A stretch of DNA of 64,000 nt from Arthrobacter sp. SW1 (GTDB taxonomy: Bacteria; Actinomycetota; Actinomycetes; Actinomycetales; Micrococcaceae). Below are positions 37,865 to 45,943 of this stretch, in pieces (positions within the stretch are counted from its first letter, which is position 1; each line of letters begins with the position of its first letter). The stretch lies in the NCBI RefSeq assembly GCF_001766675.1, contig NZ_MJLT01000005.1, forward strand, positions 1-64,000, in the 5' to 3' direction. A program made the position numbers and the translations under genes. The notes below the pieces were generated by a model that was given only the letters and a program-made list of their open reading frames with translations, did no database searches and had not been told where the DNA came from.

Positions 37865-38470
37865 TTAGACCGTGCGGACGACGTCGTCGTAGGAGAACTT
37901 CGGCTTCGGCTCACCGAAGGCGTCCGGGCCGGGCTGGCCGATGTTGACCACCAGGAAGCTCTTCTGGTCGCCGGCCGGGAAGAAGTCGCGGTCGATCGCG
38001 GCGAAGTCGGCGCCGGTCATCGGGCCCGCGGCGAAGCCCAGGGAGCGGACGGCCAGGATGAAGTAGCCGGCCTGCAGATGGGCGTTGTTGTTGCCAGTGG
38101 CGGCGGTGAACTCGGCATTGGCGTCGTACATGGCCTTGGGGGCGTTGTAGCCGGGGAGGAAGTTGTCCCACTGCTCGTGCCAGGCGGTGTCGTAGCTGAG
38201 GATGGCGACCAGCGGGGCGGAAGCGGTCTTGGCCTTGTTGCCCTGCATGAGGGAATCCACCAGCTTGGCGCGGGCCTCGTCCGAGCGGACGTAGGTGACG
38301 CGCAGCGGCTGGGAGTTGAAGGCGGTGGGGCCGAACTTGGTCAGTTCGTAGATGGCGCGGGCCTGCTCTTCGGTGACTTCACCGGCAAAGGAGTTGGCGG
38401 TGCGGGCTTCGGCAAAGATGGCGTCGACTGCGGCGGCGTCAATCACTGCTTCTTCGTGGGCGATAGTCAT
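37865..38470 (-). CDS. malonic semialdehyde reductase-like nitroreductase (RutE/HadB type)
   Basis: A 201-residue flavin reductase of the nitroreductase family. The signature FGPTAFNSQPLRVTYVRS (about 46-63) is that of the RutE/YdfN branch, which reduces malonic semialdehyde to 3-hydroxypropionate in the Rut uracil pathway. The helix with AGYFILAVRSLGFAAGPMTG and C-terminal basic patch are typical. The ATG at 38470 begins the family-like sequence. No rutABCDF genes are nearby, but a uracil-permease-like gene lies 2 kb away. General quinone or nitro reductase activity is an alternative. Confidence 0.82.
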   Translation of the reverse strand: MTIAHEEAVIDAAAVDAIFAEARTANSFAGEVTEEQARAIYELTKFGPTAFNSQPLRVTYVRSDEARAKLVDSLMQGNKAKTASAPLVAILSYDTAWHEQWDNFLPGYNAPKAMYDANAEFTAATGNNNAHLQAGYFILAVRSLGFAAGPMTGADFAAIDRDFFPAGDQKSFLVVNIGQPGPDAFGEPKPKFSYDDVVRTV

Positions 38471-38624
38471 TCGCGTACCTTTCGCTGGGCCCGTGGCTTT
38501 CGGCTTGTTTGGCTGCTGGCCGGGCGCTGTTGCTTTCCATGGTTGCAACTTCAACTGTTTGTGCGCGATTCCCTTAACGCCGCGTGACCTTTGGCACACC
38601 TGGCCGGCTGCCGGCCAGGCGTCC

Positions 38625-39215
38625 TCAGCGCTTCGGCCCCGATTTCGCCCGGACGTGCATCCGTTCGCCCTGCTCGCCGAACACGCTCAGCACTTCAACC
38701 GGCTCCTTCCCGGCGCTGCCGAACCAGTGCGGCACCCGGGTATCGAATTCGGCCACCTCCCCGGGGCCGAGAACCAGATCGTGTTCACCGAGGACGAGCC
38801 GCAGCTTGCCTGAGAGCACGTACATCCATTCGTAGCCTTCGTGGACCCGCGGATCCGGGTCAGCGCTCGACGGCGGGATGACAATCTTCCAGCTTTGCAG
38901 CCCGCCCGGCTGCCTGGTCAGCGGGATGACCGTGCGTCCGTTCGCCTGCCGGGGTTTGAGGGTGATGCGCGGGTCGCCCACCTCCGGCGCACCGACCAGG
39001 TCATCGAGCGGTACCCGGTACGCCTGCGCCAGCGGCAGCAACAGCTCCAGGCTGGGCTTGCGCTGGCCGGTCTCCAAGCGGGACAGCGTGCTTTTCGAGA
39101 TTCCAGTGGCTTCGGCGAGCGCCGTGAGCGTGATGTCGCGCTGCGTGCGGAGCCGCTTGAGCCGGGCGCCCACTTGGTTGAGGGCTGCCGTGATTTCTTC
39201 CGGTTCGTTTTCCAC
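38625..39215 (-). CDS. XRE-family regulator with C-terminal cupin domain
   Basis: About 196 residues. The N-terminal HTH (RLKRLRTQRDITLTALAEAT then GISKSTLSRLETGQRKPSL) is followed by a cupin (HEGYEWMYVLSGKLRLVLGEHDLVLGPGEVAEF and HWFGSAG), the arrangement of small-molecule-sensing repressors. It is divergent from a thioredoxin-reductase-like gene 77 bases away and probably controls it and itself. The GTG at 39215 is chosen; a TTG at 39227 is possible. Confidence 0.85.
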   Translation of the reverse strand: MENEPEEITAALNQVGARLKRLRTQRDITLTALAEATGISKSTLSRLETGQRKPSLELLLPLAQAYRVPLDDLVGAPEVGDPRITLKPRQANGRTVIPLTRQPGGLQSWKIVIPPSSADPDPRVHEGYEWMYVLSGKLRLVLGEHDLVLGPGEVAEFDTRVPHWFGSAGKEPVEVLSVFGEQGERMHVRAKSGPKR

Positions 39216-39246
39216 GCAACCATCCAATCCGCAATTCCCGGAATCA

Positions 39247-39260
39247 GCAACGTTTGTTGC
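39247..39260. promoter_or_regulatory. candidate operator between the cupin regulator and the FAD reductase
   Basis: GCAACGTTTGTTGC, an inverted repeat with 5-base arms and a 4-base centre, sits midway between the two divergent starts. It is a plausible binding site for the XRE-cupin protein. Confidence 0.35.
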
Positions 39261-39292
39261 CGCTTCCGCGATGGCGGGCCAGCCTTGGTGGC

Positions 39293-40240
39293 ATGAGCGA
39301 ATACGACGTAGTGGTTATTGGTGGCGGCGCAGCCGGACTCTCGGCGGCCTTGGTCTTGTCCCGTGCGGGGCGGAGGGTCCTGGTGGTGGATGCCGGGGCG
39401 CCGCGGAATGCGCCCGCGGCGCATATGCACGGCTTCCTCTCGCGGGACGGGATGCCGCCCGGCGGGTTCCTGGCTCTCGGCCGCGAGGAAGTGGCGGGTT
39501 ACGGCGGCGAGGTGATTGACGGCGTCGTACGCGAATTGGTGCCGGACGGCGGCACGGGGTTCTGGGTACTGCTGGCAGATACACCAGGCGACGCCGGCGG
39601 GCGCAGGATCTCCGCGCGGCGCGTGCTGGTGGCCACCGGGCTGCGGGATGAGCTTCCGGAGATCGAGGGCCTGGCCGAGCTGTGGGGCAAGGACGTGCTG
39701 CACTGTCCGTACTGCCATGGCTACGAGGTGCGGGACCGGCCGCTCGGCGTCATCGGCAGCACCCCGGATTCCGTACGCTACGTCCAACTGATCCGCCAGT
39801 GGGCCAAGGACGTGGTGCTCTTCGTGCCCGAAGGCTTACTGACGGTCCAGCAGGAGGCCGAGCTGACGGCGCGGGCGATCGGGACGGTGGAAGGAACCGT
39901 GCAGCGCGTACTGAGCGAGGACGGGCACCTGTCCGGTGTGGAAATGGCCGATGGCCGCGTGGTTCCTCGCGGCGCCCTCTTTGTGCCGCCGCGCTTCGTG
40001 CCGAACAACGGGCTGCTGAGCGGCCTGGGCTGTGGAATGGACGACGCCGGATGGGTCGCCACGGATGCCGGCGGCCAGACGAGCGTGCGGGGCGTGTATG
40101 TCGCGGGGAACCTGGCCAATCCGCGCGCACAGGTGATTACCGCAGCCAGCGAAGGTTCCATGGCAGCGGCAACCATCAACGCCGACCTCGTGGAAGAGGA
40201 CATCAAGGAGGCCCTGCACAGCTTCAAGCTGGGGTACTGA
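39293..40240 (+). CDS. thioredoxin-reductase-like FAD/NAD(P)-dependent oxidoreductase
   Basis: A 315-residue flavoprotein. FAD motif [18 protein letters not shown] (about 10-27), a redox CxxC in HCPYCHGYE (Cys138 and Cys141), an NADPH site with GSTPDSVRYVQLIRQW, and the C-terminal VYVAGNLANP flavin motif. CPYC instead of the CATC of ordinary thioredoxin reductase places it among TrxB-like proteins whose partner may not be thioredoxin; closely related proteins are found next to XRE-cupin regulators in actinobacteria. The ATG at 39293 begins the FAD fold. Confidence 0.85.
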   Translation: MSEYDVVVIGGGAAGLSAALVLSRAGRRVLVVDAGAPRNAPAAHMHGFLSRDGMPPGGFLALGREEVAGYGGEVIDGVVRELVPDGGTGFWVLLADTPGDAGGRRISARRVLVATGLRDELPEIEGLAELWGKDVLHCPYCHGYEVRDRPLGVIGSTPDSVRYVQLIRQWAKDVVLFVPEGLLTVQQEAELTARAIGTVEGTVQRVLSEDGHLSGVEMADGRVVPRGALFVPPRFVPNNGLLSGLGCGMDDAGWVATDAGGQTSVRGVYVAGNLANPRAQVITAASEGSMAAATINADLVEEDIKEALHSFKLGY

Positions 40241-40302
40241 GCGGGCATTTCAGGGGTAAAGTTTCAGCGAACCCCCGCAATCTCCTGAGGAAGGCCCCTG
40301 CC

Positions 40303-41655
40303 ATGAGCATGCTCGGAATCAACTGGAAGCTCCACGGCAACGGCAAGACCATCCGCCCCGGCCACGTGGTTGCGCCCGAGGAACGGCTGGCCTGGCCGCT
40401 GACCATCGGCGTCGGCATGCAGCACGTGGTGGCGATGTTCGGCGCCACCTTCCTGGTGCCCATCATCACGGGCATGCCACCGGCCACCACCCTGCTGTTC
40501 TCCGGCATCGGCACCCTGCTGTTCCTGGTGATCACGCAGGGCCGGGTGCCCAGCTACCTCGGCTCCAGCTTCGCATTCATCGCGCCCATCATGGCGTCCC
40601 AGCAGCAGTACGGCGTGGCCGGCGCGCTGGGCGGAGTGGTGCTGGCCGGCGTCGTCCTGGCGCTGATCGGCGCGGTGGTGAACAAGTTCGGCGCGGAATG
40701 GATCAACCGGACCATGCCGCCGATCGTCACGGGCGCCATCGTGGCGCTGATCGGCCTGAACCTGGCGCCCGCCGCGAAGGCGAACTTCGACAAAGCCCCC
40801 ATCACGGCTCTGGTCACCCTGGTGACGATCATCCTGGTGAGCGTGCTGTTCCGCGGGATTCTGGGCCGCCTGAGCATCCTGGTGGGCGTGGTGGTCGGGT
40901 ACCTCGTGGCGATGGCGCGAGGCGAAGTCTCGTACGAGAAGATGGACGCCGCGGCGTGGATCGGGCTGCCGCACTTCCAGACGCCGGAATTCCACCTGGG
41001 CGTGGTGGGCCTGTTCGTGCCGGTGGTGCTGGTGCTCGTGGCCGAGAACGTGGGGCACGTGAAGTCCGTGGCCACCATGACCGGCCGCAACCTGGACGAC
41101 GTCTCCGGCCGCGCGCTGATCGCCGACGGCGCCGCCACCGTCCTGGCCGGCTTCGGCGGCGGTTCCGGGACCACCACCTATGCGGAGAACATCGGCGTCA
41201 TGGCCGCCACCAAGGTGTACTCGACGGCGGCCTACTGGGTGGCGGGCGTGTTCGCGATCCTGCTGAGCTTCTCGCCGAAGTTCGGCGAACTGATTGCCAC
41301 CGTTCCGGCCGGTGTGCTGGGCGGCGCGGCCACCATGCTGTACGGCATGATCGGCATCCTGGGCGTGAAGATCTGGGTGCAGAACAAGGTGAACTTCTCC
41401 AACCCGGTCAACCTCACGACGGCGGCCGTCGCCTTGATCATCGGTATCGCCGACTACACGTGGACCCTCGGCGAGTTGAAGTTCACCGGCATCGCACTGG
41501 GTTCCGCCGCGGCCCTGGTGATCTACCACGGCATGACCGGCCTGGCCCGCTGGCGCGGCACAGCCGCCGAGCCGGAGACCGAGACAGCGGGATTGCCGCC
41601 CGTTGTTAAGTCCGCCATGAACGCGGCGGCGAAGCGGCACCCCAAGAAGAAGTAA
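40303..41655 (+). CDS. uracil/nucleobase permease (NCS2 family, UraA-like)
   Basis: A 450-residue, about 14-helix nucleobase-cation symporter. Signatures are the N-terminal helix with GVGMQHVVAMFGATFLVP, the PSYLGSSFAFIAP segment of the substrate-binding half-helix, GLFVPVVLVLVAENVGH, and the TTYAENIGVM block with the conserved Glu of uracil transporters. The C-terminus is Lys-rich. It follows the FAD gene by 62 bases and may be cotranscribed. A hairpin terminator follows. Confidence 0.92.
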   Translation: MSMLGINWKLHGNGKTIRPGHVVAPEERLAWPLTIGVGMQHVVAMFGATFLVPIITGMPPATTLLFSGIGTLLFLVITQGRVPSYLGSSFAFIAPIMASQQQYGVAGALGGVVLAGVVLALIGAVVNKFGAEWINRTMPPIVTGAIVALIGLNLAPAAKANFDKAPITALVTLVTIILVSVLFRGILGRLSILVGVVVGYLVAMARGEVSYEKMDAAAWIGLPHFQTPEFHLGVVGLFVPVVLVLVAENVGHVKSVATMTGRNLDDVSGRALIADGAATVLAGFGGGSGTTTYAENIGVMAATKVYSTAAYWVAGVFAILLSFSPKFGELIATVPAGVLGGAATMLYGMIGILGVKIWVQNKVNFSNPVNLTTAAVALIIGIADYTWTLGELKFTGIALGSAAALVIYHGMTGLARWRGTAAEPETETAGLPPVVKSAMNAAAKRHPKKK

Positions 41656-41656
41656 G

Positions 41657-41704
41657 GCAGACGGGGGCCGGGGTCCTGATCGGACCCCGGCCCCTGCTGT
41701 CTGC
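41657..41704 (+). terminator. intrinsic terminator after the NCS2 permease
   Basis: GGGGCCGGGGTCC (41664-41676) pairs perfectly with GGACCCCGGCCCC (41682-41694), extended by outer GCAGAC/GTCTGC arms. It begins directly after the permease stop. Confidence 0.85.
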
Positions 41705-41752
41705 GCGTTGTCTGCAGATGCGGCACCCGCTCAAGCGGCGGCGCCCAAGCCG

Positions 41753-42265
41753 CTATCCGGCGTCGAACCTTTCGCCTTCTTCCTCGTCATCACGCGGCGA
41801 CTGCTCGTCCGGCAGTCCGGTCCCGCCGCCGTCGGGCGCCCCTTCTCCAGGTGCTGTTTCGCCCGGCACTGTTTCGCCCGGCTCCACCGTTTCCTCGGCC
41901 GGGCCCGCAACGTCCGGGCGGTCCAACACGTCGGTGTTTCCTTCGTCCATCGGGGCTTCCGCAGAGGGCAGCGCGACATCCGGTTCGGCGCTGTCCTGCT
42001 CGGCCTTGGCCTGGTCCTCGGTGCCGCCCATCCGCCCGGCGCCTGGCTCGCCCGCACTGTCCGCGTCCTCGTCCCCAAGATGGCTCAAATCCGGGGCACC
42101 GCCCGGGTAGCCGCCGCCTTCGCCGCGTTCCTCCTCAAGCCCGGCCTCATCGATGGCCTGCTCGGGGCGCGGCTGCGCGAACTGCTCCCCCGCGGTCTCC
42201 TGCTCCGCCGTGGGCGTTCCGTAGCCGCCCGCTTCTTCCTCCGGATTCCTGCGATCCTGATCCAT
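41753..42265 (-). CDS. acidic, low-complexity hypothetical protein
   Basis: A 170-residue protein made almost wholly of Glu, Asp, Gly, Pro, Ala and Gln, predicted disordered, without a domain or membrane segment. A GAGGAAACC site 6 bases before the ATG supports expression. It lies downstream of the SDR gene on the same strand (58-base gap), an arrangement seen with stress-induced genes; that is inference. Confidence 0.6.
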   Translation of the reverse strand: MDQDRRNPEEEAGGYGTPTAEQETAGEQFAQPRPEQAIDEAGLEEERGEGGGYPGGAPDLSHLGDEDADSAGEPGAGRMGGTEDQAKAEQDSAEPDVALPSAEAPMDEGNTDVLDRPDVAGPAEETVEPGETVPGETAPGEGAPDGGGTGLPDEQSPRDDEEEGERFDAG

Positions 42266-42323
42266 GGTTTCCTCCTCTGTTAGTTGCGCTTACAGTCCCT
42301 CTTGGCTACAGCGCCTTGCCTCG

Positions 42324-43241
42324 TTACAGTCCCTTGCCGCCGGTGACGGGCAGTACCGCACCCGAGATGTACGAACCCTCGTTGGACGCGAGCAGCACGT
42401 ACGCCGCGGCCAGCTCGGCGGGCTGGCCGGCACGGCCGAGCGGCGTGTCCTGGCCGAACTTGGGCAGGTGATCGGGCCATTCGGTGGCCGGGATCAGCGG
42501 AGTCCAGATGGGCCCGGGCGCCACGGCGTTCACGCGGATGCCCTTGGGCCCGAGCTCCTGCGCGAGCGCCTTGGTGAACGCCACCTGCGCCGCCTTGGTC
42601 ATGGCGTAGTCGAAGAGCCCCGGCGAGGGGTTGAAGGCCTGGATGGATGCCGTGGTGATGATCGACGCCCCGGGCCCCATGTGCGGGATGGCGGCCTGCG
42701 CGGTCCAGATCAGGCTGTAGAGGTTGGTTTTGAAGACGCGGTCGAACTCGTCCGTGGGCGTGGAATCGAGGCTGTCGCGGTTCTTCTGGTACGCGGCGTT
42801 CAGGACCAGGACATCGAGCCTGCCGAACTCTTCCACGGTTTTTTCGACAATCCCGCTGCTGAATTCCTCCTCGCGCCCGTCTCCGGCGAGCAGCAGCGAA
42901 CGCTTGGCGGCCTCCTGGATGAGATCCGCCGTCGCCTTCGCATCCGCTTCTTCTTCCGGGAGGTAGGAAATCGCGACGTCGGCCCCCTCCCGTGCGAAGG
43001 CGATCGCCACCGCCCTGCCGATACCGGAGTCGCCGCCGGTGATCAGTGCCGCCTTGCCGTCCAGCCGGCCGTGGCCCTGGTAGCTGCGTTCGCCGTGGTC
43101 CGGCGTCGGTTCGGTTTTGCCGGTGAGGCCCGGCTGTTCCTGTTCCTGCTTGGGGAACGGCCCAGAATGGTAGCCGCCGCGCGGATCCTGCGGGGGTGCG
43201 TTGAGGGCATCTGCGGGCGTCTGCTGCTGTGATTCGCTCAT
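42324..43241 (-). CDS. SDR-family oxidoreductase (general-stress type)
   Basis: A 305-residue short-chain dehydrogenase. A ~45-residue hydrophilic N-terminal extension (QDPRGGYHSGPFPKQEQ) precedes the Rossmann motif TGGDSGIGRAVAIAF (about 69-83). Later come LNAAYQ, the catalytic Tyr-x-x-x-Lys in FDYAMTKAA, and NAVAPGPIWTPLIP. The extension and motif pattern match the stress-linked YhdF/YdaD-type reductases. The substrate is unknown; probably NADP-dependent reduction of an aldehyde or sugar. Confidence 0.9.
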   Translation of the reverse strand: MSESQQQTPADALNAPPQDPRGGYHSGPFPKQEQEQPGLTGKTEPTPDHGERSYQGHGRLDGKAALITGGDSGIGRAVAIAFAREGADVAISYLPEEEADAKATADLIQEAAKRSLLLAGDGREEEFSSGIVEKTVEEFGRLDVLVLNAAYQKNRDSLDSTPTDEFDRVFKTNLYSLIWTAQAAIPHMGPGASIITTASIQAFNPSPGLFDYAMTKAAQVAFTKALAQELGPKGIRVNAVAPGPIWTPLIPATEWPDHLPKFGQDTPLGRAGQPAELAAAYVLLASNEGSYISGAVLPVTGGKGL

Positions 43242-43433
43242 GGTCCACCTGCTTTTCTGCTTGGTTTGTGCGTTGTGCGGGAGTTCCACCTTTGACGCTA
43301 TCGGCGTCCGAAACGCGAGTCCATGGTTTCCGGGAAAATAATCAGCAAACTTAGCAGTTTGTTTTCTTACGGGGTTTTCGGGGCGGTTTTCGGGCGAGGC
43401 TAAATTGTCGGTGCCTGCTGTTTGGATTGGTTC

Positions 43434-44930
43434 ATGGAGAACAGCACGGTGTTGGAGCAGGCGGCGGGGAAGCGGACTCTTCCTTTCGACGCGCTCGCTG
43501 ACGTCGTGTCCTCGCTGGAATCTCTGGAGCGGGTGCAGGCTCGTTTGCACGCGCTGCGTGAGGGCTTGTTGGTGATGGCTTCGCAGTTGGCCGAAGCGAT
43601 GGCGGACGACGGCGCCGGCCCGGGTTCGGGGTGGCGGGCACCTGGGCGGGAGGTGGCGGAGCGGGCGGTGGCGGCCGAGATTGCCGCGGCGACGCGGATG
43701 AGTGACCGGACCGTGCAGCGGCAGATGGGCCAGGCGGTGGAGCTGGCAGTGCGGTTCCCCTTGGCGTACCGGGCGTTGTCGGAGGGGCGGATCAGCCTGG
43801 CCCATGTGCGGGCGATCCAGGAGGCCGGGGCCGGTTTGTTCGATGACGACGCCCGTTCCCGGTATGAGGCCGTGGTGGTGGACTGTGCTGAGCGGCAAGC
43901 TCCGAACCGGGTGCGGCGCCTCGCGGCCCGGGAAGCGGAGAAAGCCCAGGCAGAGCCGTTGACGGTCCGGCATGAGCGGGCGGCGGCCGGGCGGTGCGTG
44001 CGGGTGCATCCCCTGCCTGATGGCATGGCCGAGCTGGCCGCGACCCTGCCTGCGGCTGTGGCGTACGGCATCCATGACCGGCTGACCCAGATGGCCAAGA
44101 AGCACACGGAACTGGGCGCCGCTGGAGGAGGCCAGGCCGCCGGTGTGGATGCAACCGCCGCCGGCACAAGCACCGGCGAACCCCGATCCATGGACCAGCT
44201 GCGTGCCGACTTGTTCGCAGACATGTTGCTGCGCGGTGCACCAGCCGGCCACGACACCCCGGACGGGCTCCTGGCCGCGATCAGCGCCCGGGTGGATATC
44301 ACCGTCCCGGTGCTGACCTTGGTCGGCGACGATGGGCCGGATACTGAGACGGGCCTTGGCGAATCCGACGTCAACGGGCCCGGCGCGGCCAGCCCGACGG
44401 CGCAGACCCCAGCCCCCAAGTCCGGCTCCAAACCTGGGCGCCTGTCCCGGGCCGCGGCCGAGTTGAACGGCCGGCACCCGATCGACCCGGACACCGCCCG
44501 CGCCCTGGCCGGCGCGGCAACAGCCTGGAACCGGGTGCTGACTGATCCGATCAGCGGCGCCGTGCTTGCCGTGGACAGATACCGGCCGGGTGAAGACCTC
44601 AAGCGCCTGCTGACAGCCCGGGACTCACGCTGCCGTTTCCCTGGCTGCGGCATCCCCGCACGCGAACTCGACCTCGACCACACCCACGATGCCGCGCTCG
44701 GCGGCGCCACCGAAGCCGGAAACCTCGCAGGCCTCTGCCGACGCCACCACGTGCTGAAGCACCAGAGCCGCTGGACCACCCGACAAAGCGGAAACGGAAC
44801 CCTCGAATGGACCAGCCCCACCGGCCGGATCTACACGGACAGTCCGCCAACACCCGCCGCGAACACGGTTCCGGCCAGGTATCCAGAAGCCGCCAAACCG
44901 CCGGAAGAACCTCAGCCGCCGCCCTTCTAA
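43434..44930 (+). CDS. DUF222 / HNH endonuclease signature protein
   Basis: A 498-residue protein of the actinobacterial DUF222-HNH class. A helical DUF222 domain occupies the N-terminal two thirds (SQLAEAMADDG, REVAERAVAAEIAAATRMSDR). A Pro/Gly-rich variable linker (about 285-345) follows, then the HNH domain with CRFPGCGIPARELDLDH and LAGLCRRHHVLKH (Cys/His ligands and catalytic His). These genes occur in many copies in Arthrobacter genomes; whether they cut DNA in vivo is not established. The ATG at 43434 is chosen over a TTG at 43422. Confidence 0.85.
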   Translation: MENSTVLEQAAGKRTLPFDALADVVSSLESLERVQARLHALREGLLVMASQLAEAMADDGAGPGSGWRAPGREVAERAVAAEIAAATRMSDRTVQRQMGQAVELAVRFPLAYRALSEGRISLAHVRAIQEAGAGLFDDDARSRYEAVVVDCAERQAPNRVRRLAAREAEKAQAEPLTVRHERAAAGRCVRVHPLPDGMAELAATLPAAVAYGIHDRLTQMAKKHTELGAAGGGQAAGVDATAAGTSTGEPRSMDQLRADLFADMLLRGAPAGHDTPDGLLAAISARVDITVPVLTLVGDDGPDTETGLGESDVNGPGAASPTAQTPAPKSGSKPGRLSRAAAELNGRHPIDPDTARALAGAATAWNRVLTDPISGAVLAVDRYRPGEDLKRLLTARDSRCRFPGCGIPARELDLDHTHDAALGGATEAGNLAGLCRRHHVLKHQSRWTTRQSGNGTLEWTSPTGRIYTDSPPTPAANTVPARYPEAAKPPEEPQPPPF

Positions 44931-45053
44931 CCCGGAACCAAGGGCTGACCCCGGAGCCAGGGGCCACGGTCCAAAATTTCGGACCGATCTGTTTCGACCG
45001 CACACTCACTCCGAACCGGAGCCGGGGCGGGCGTTACCTCACACTGCCGCGCT

Positions 45054-45320
45054 CTACTTCCCGCCGCCGTCGTCGTTCGTGTCCGCATCGGCATCCGACA
45101 ACAAGGAGCCCGAACCATCCGGTTCCCAGCGCAGCAGCTCGCCGGGCTGGCAGTCGAGTGCCTCGCAAATGGCTTCGAGGGTGGTGAAGCGCACGGCCTT
45201 GGCGCGGCCGTTCTTCAGCACCGCCAGGTTGGCGGGCGTGATGCCGATGCGCTCCGCGAGCACCCCCACGGGCATCTTGCGTTTGGCGAGCATGACGTCG
45301 ATGTCCACGATGATGGGCAC
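45054..45320 (-). CDS. XRE-family regulator, YozG type
   Basis: An 88-residue protein. The HTH (GVLAERIGITPANLAVLKNG) and FTTLEAICEALDCQPGELLRW are characteristic of YozG-like regulators that accompany DUF2975 membrane proteins. The acidic C-terminal tail (about 70-88) is poorly conserved in this family. It begins at the stop of the DUF2975 gene (0-base gap), so both come from one transcript; the repeats at 45825-45892 are its likely operators. Confidence 0.88.
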   Translation of the reverse strand: MPIIVDIDVMLAKRKMPVGVLAERIGITPANLAVLKNGRAKAVRFTTLEAICEALDCQPGELLRWEPDGSGSLLSDADADTNDDGGGK

Positions 45321-45812
45321 TTAGATCACCTCGTCGAGCTCGCTGCGAAGCTTCCGGGCTTCGGCGTCGCGGTCAACGGCCTGCGCCAACAGGGCGCGAA
45401 GCACCAGCACGATCAGCGCGACACCGGCGATCATCACCGCGGCCCCGCAGATCAGCAGGATGATGCCGGGTGCGATTTCGCCGGGCGCAAGGATCACGGC
45501 GATCCCGAACACAAGGACAGCAGCCGCCGCAATGGCGCCGAAGATGATGTCCACGTAGCGGAAGGCGCCATGGGAGAACACCGTTCCGCGGCGCACCATG
45601 GTGAGCAGGCGCCAAACGCACACCGCGGAAACCTGGGCACACACGATCCCGAGGACCACCACCACAAGAAGCGCAATCCGCGGACCGTCCGGGGCGCCGG
45701 CCTCTTCCAGGTCCGCCGAAAACAACGGCACCATCCAGACCTGGACGAACACCGAACCGGCCAGGACCATCGCGATCACGATCCGCAATGCCAGCGTCGT
45801 CAGTTTCCCCAC
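45321..45812 (-). CDS. DUF2975 membrane protein
   Basis: A 163-residue protein with four predicted membrane helices (about 8-27, 47-70, 88-110 and 117-145). It matches the DUF2975 family, which is paired with a YozG-type regulator in many Gram-positives. Function unknown. The ATG has a GGAGGC site upstream, and the promoter region contains an inverted repeat. Confidence 0.85.
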   Translation of the reverse strand: MGKLTTLALRIVIAMVLAGSVFVQVWMVPLFSADLEEAGAPDGPRIALLVVVVLGIVCAQVSAVCVWRLLTMVRRGTVFSHGAFRYVDIIFGAIAAAAVLVFGIAVILAPGEIAPGIILLICGAAVMIAGVALIVLVLRALLAQAVDRDAEARKLRSELDEVI

Positions 45813-45824
45813 GGGAGCCTCCTT

Positions 45825-45892
45825 TATCGAACGACAACACTATTCTATCGAAAAACGATAGATCCAAAAGCCTGGACGACGCAAAGCGATAG
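45825..45892. promoter_or_regulatory. candidate operator array for the DUF2975/XRE pair
   Basis: TCTATCG and CGATAGA form a perfect 7-base inverted repeat with a 5-base A-rich centre (45844-45862). Further TATCG at 45825-45829 and CGATAG at 45887-45892 lie on each side. The array is just upstream of the DUF2975 start and fits autoregulation by the HTH protein. Confidence 0.5.
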
Positions 45893-45943
45893 GCTGGCCC
45901 TGTTTTGGGACGGGGACTCGGGAACGGAACTTGGGGGTAAATC

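Noticed and set aside
38625..39787. Frame overlapping the XRE-cupin and FAD reductase genes
   Set aside because: Its codon composition is antisense-like; the two divergent genes fully explain the region.
42324..44477. Very long minus-strand frame running from the SDR gene through the HNH gene
   Set aside because: Only the first ~305 codons at its 3' end form a real SDR; the rest is antisense to the HNH gene.
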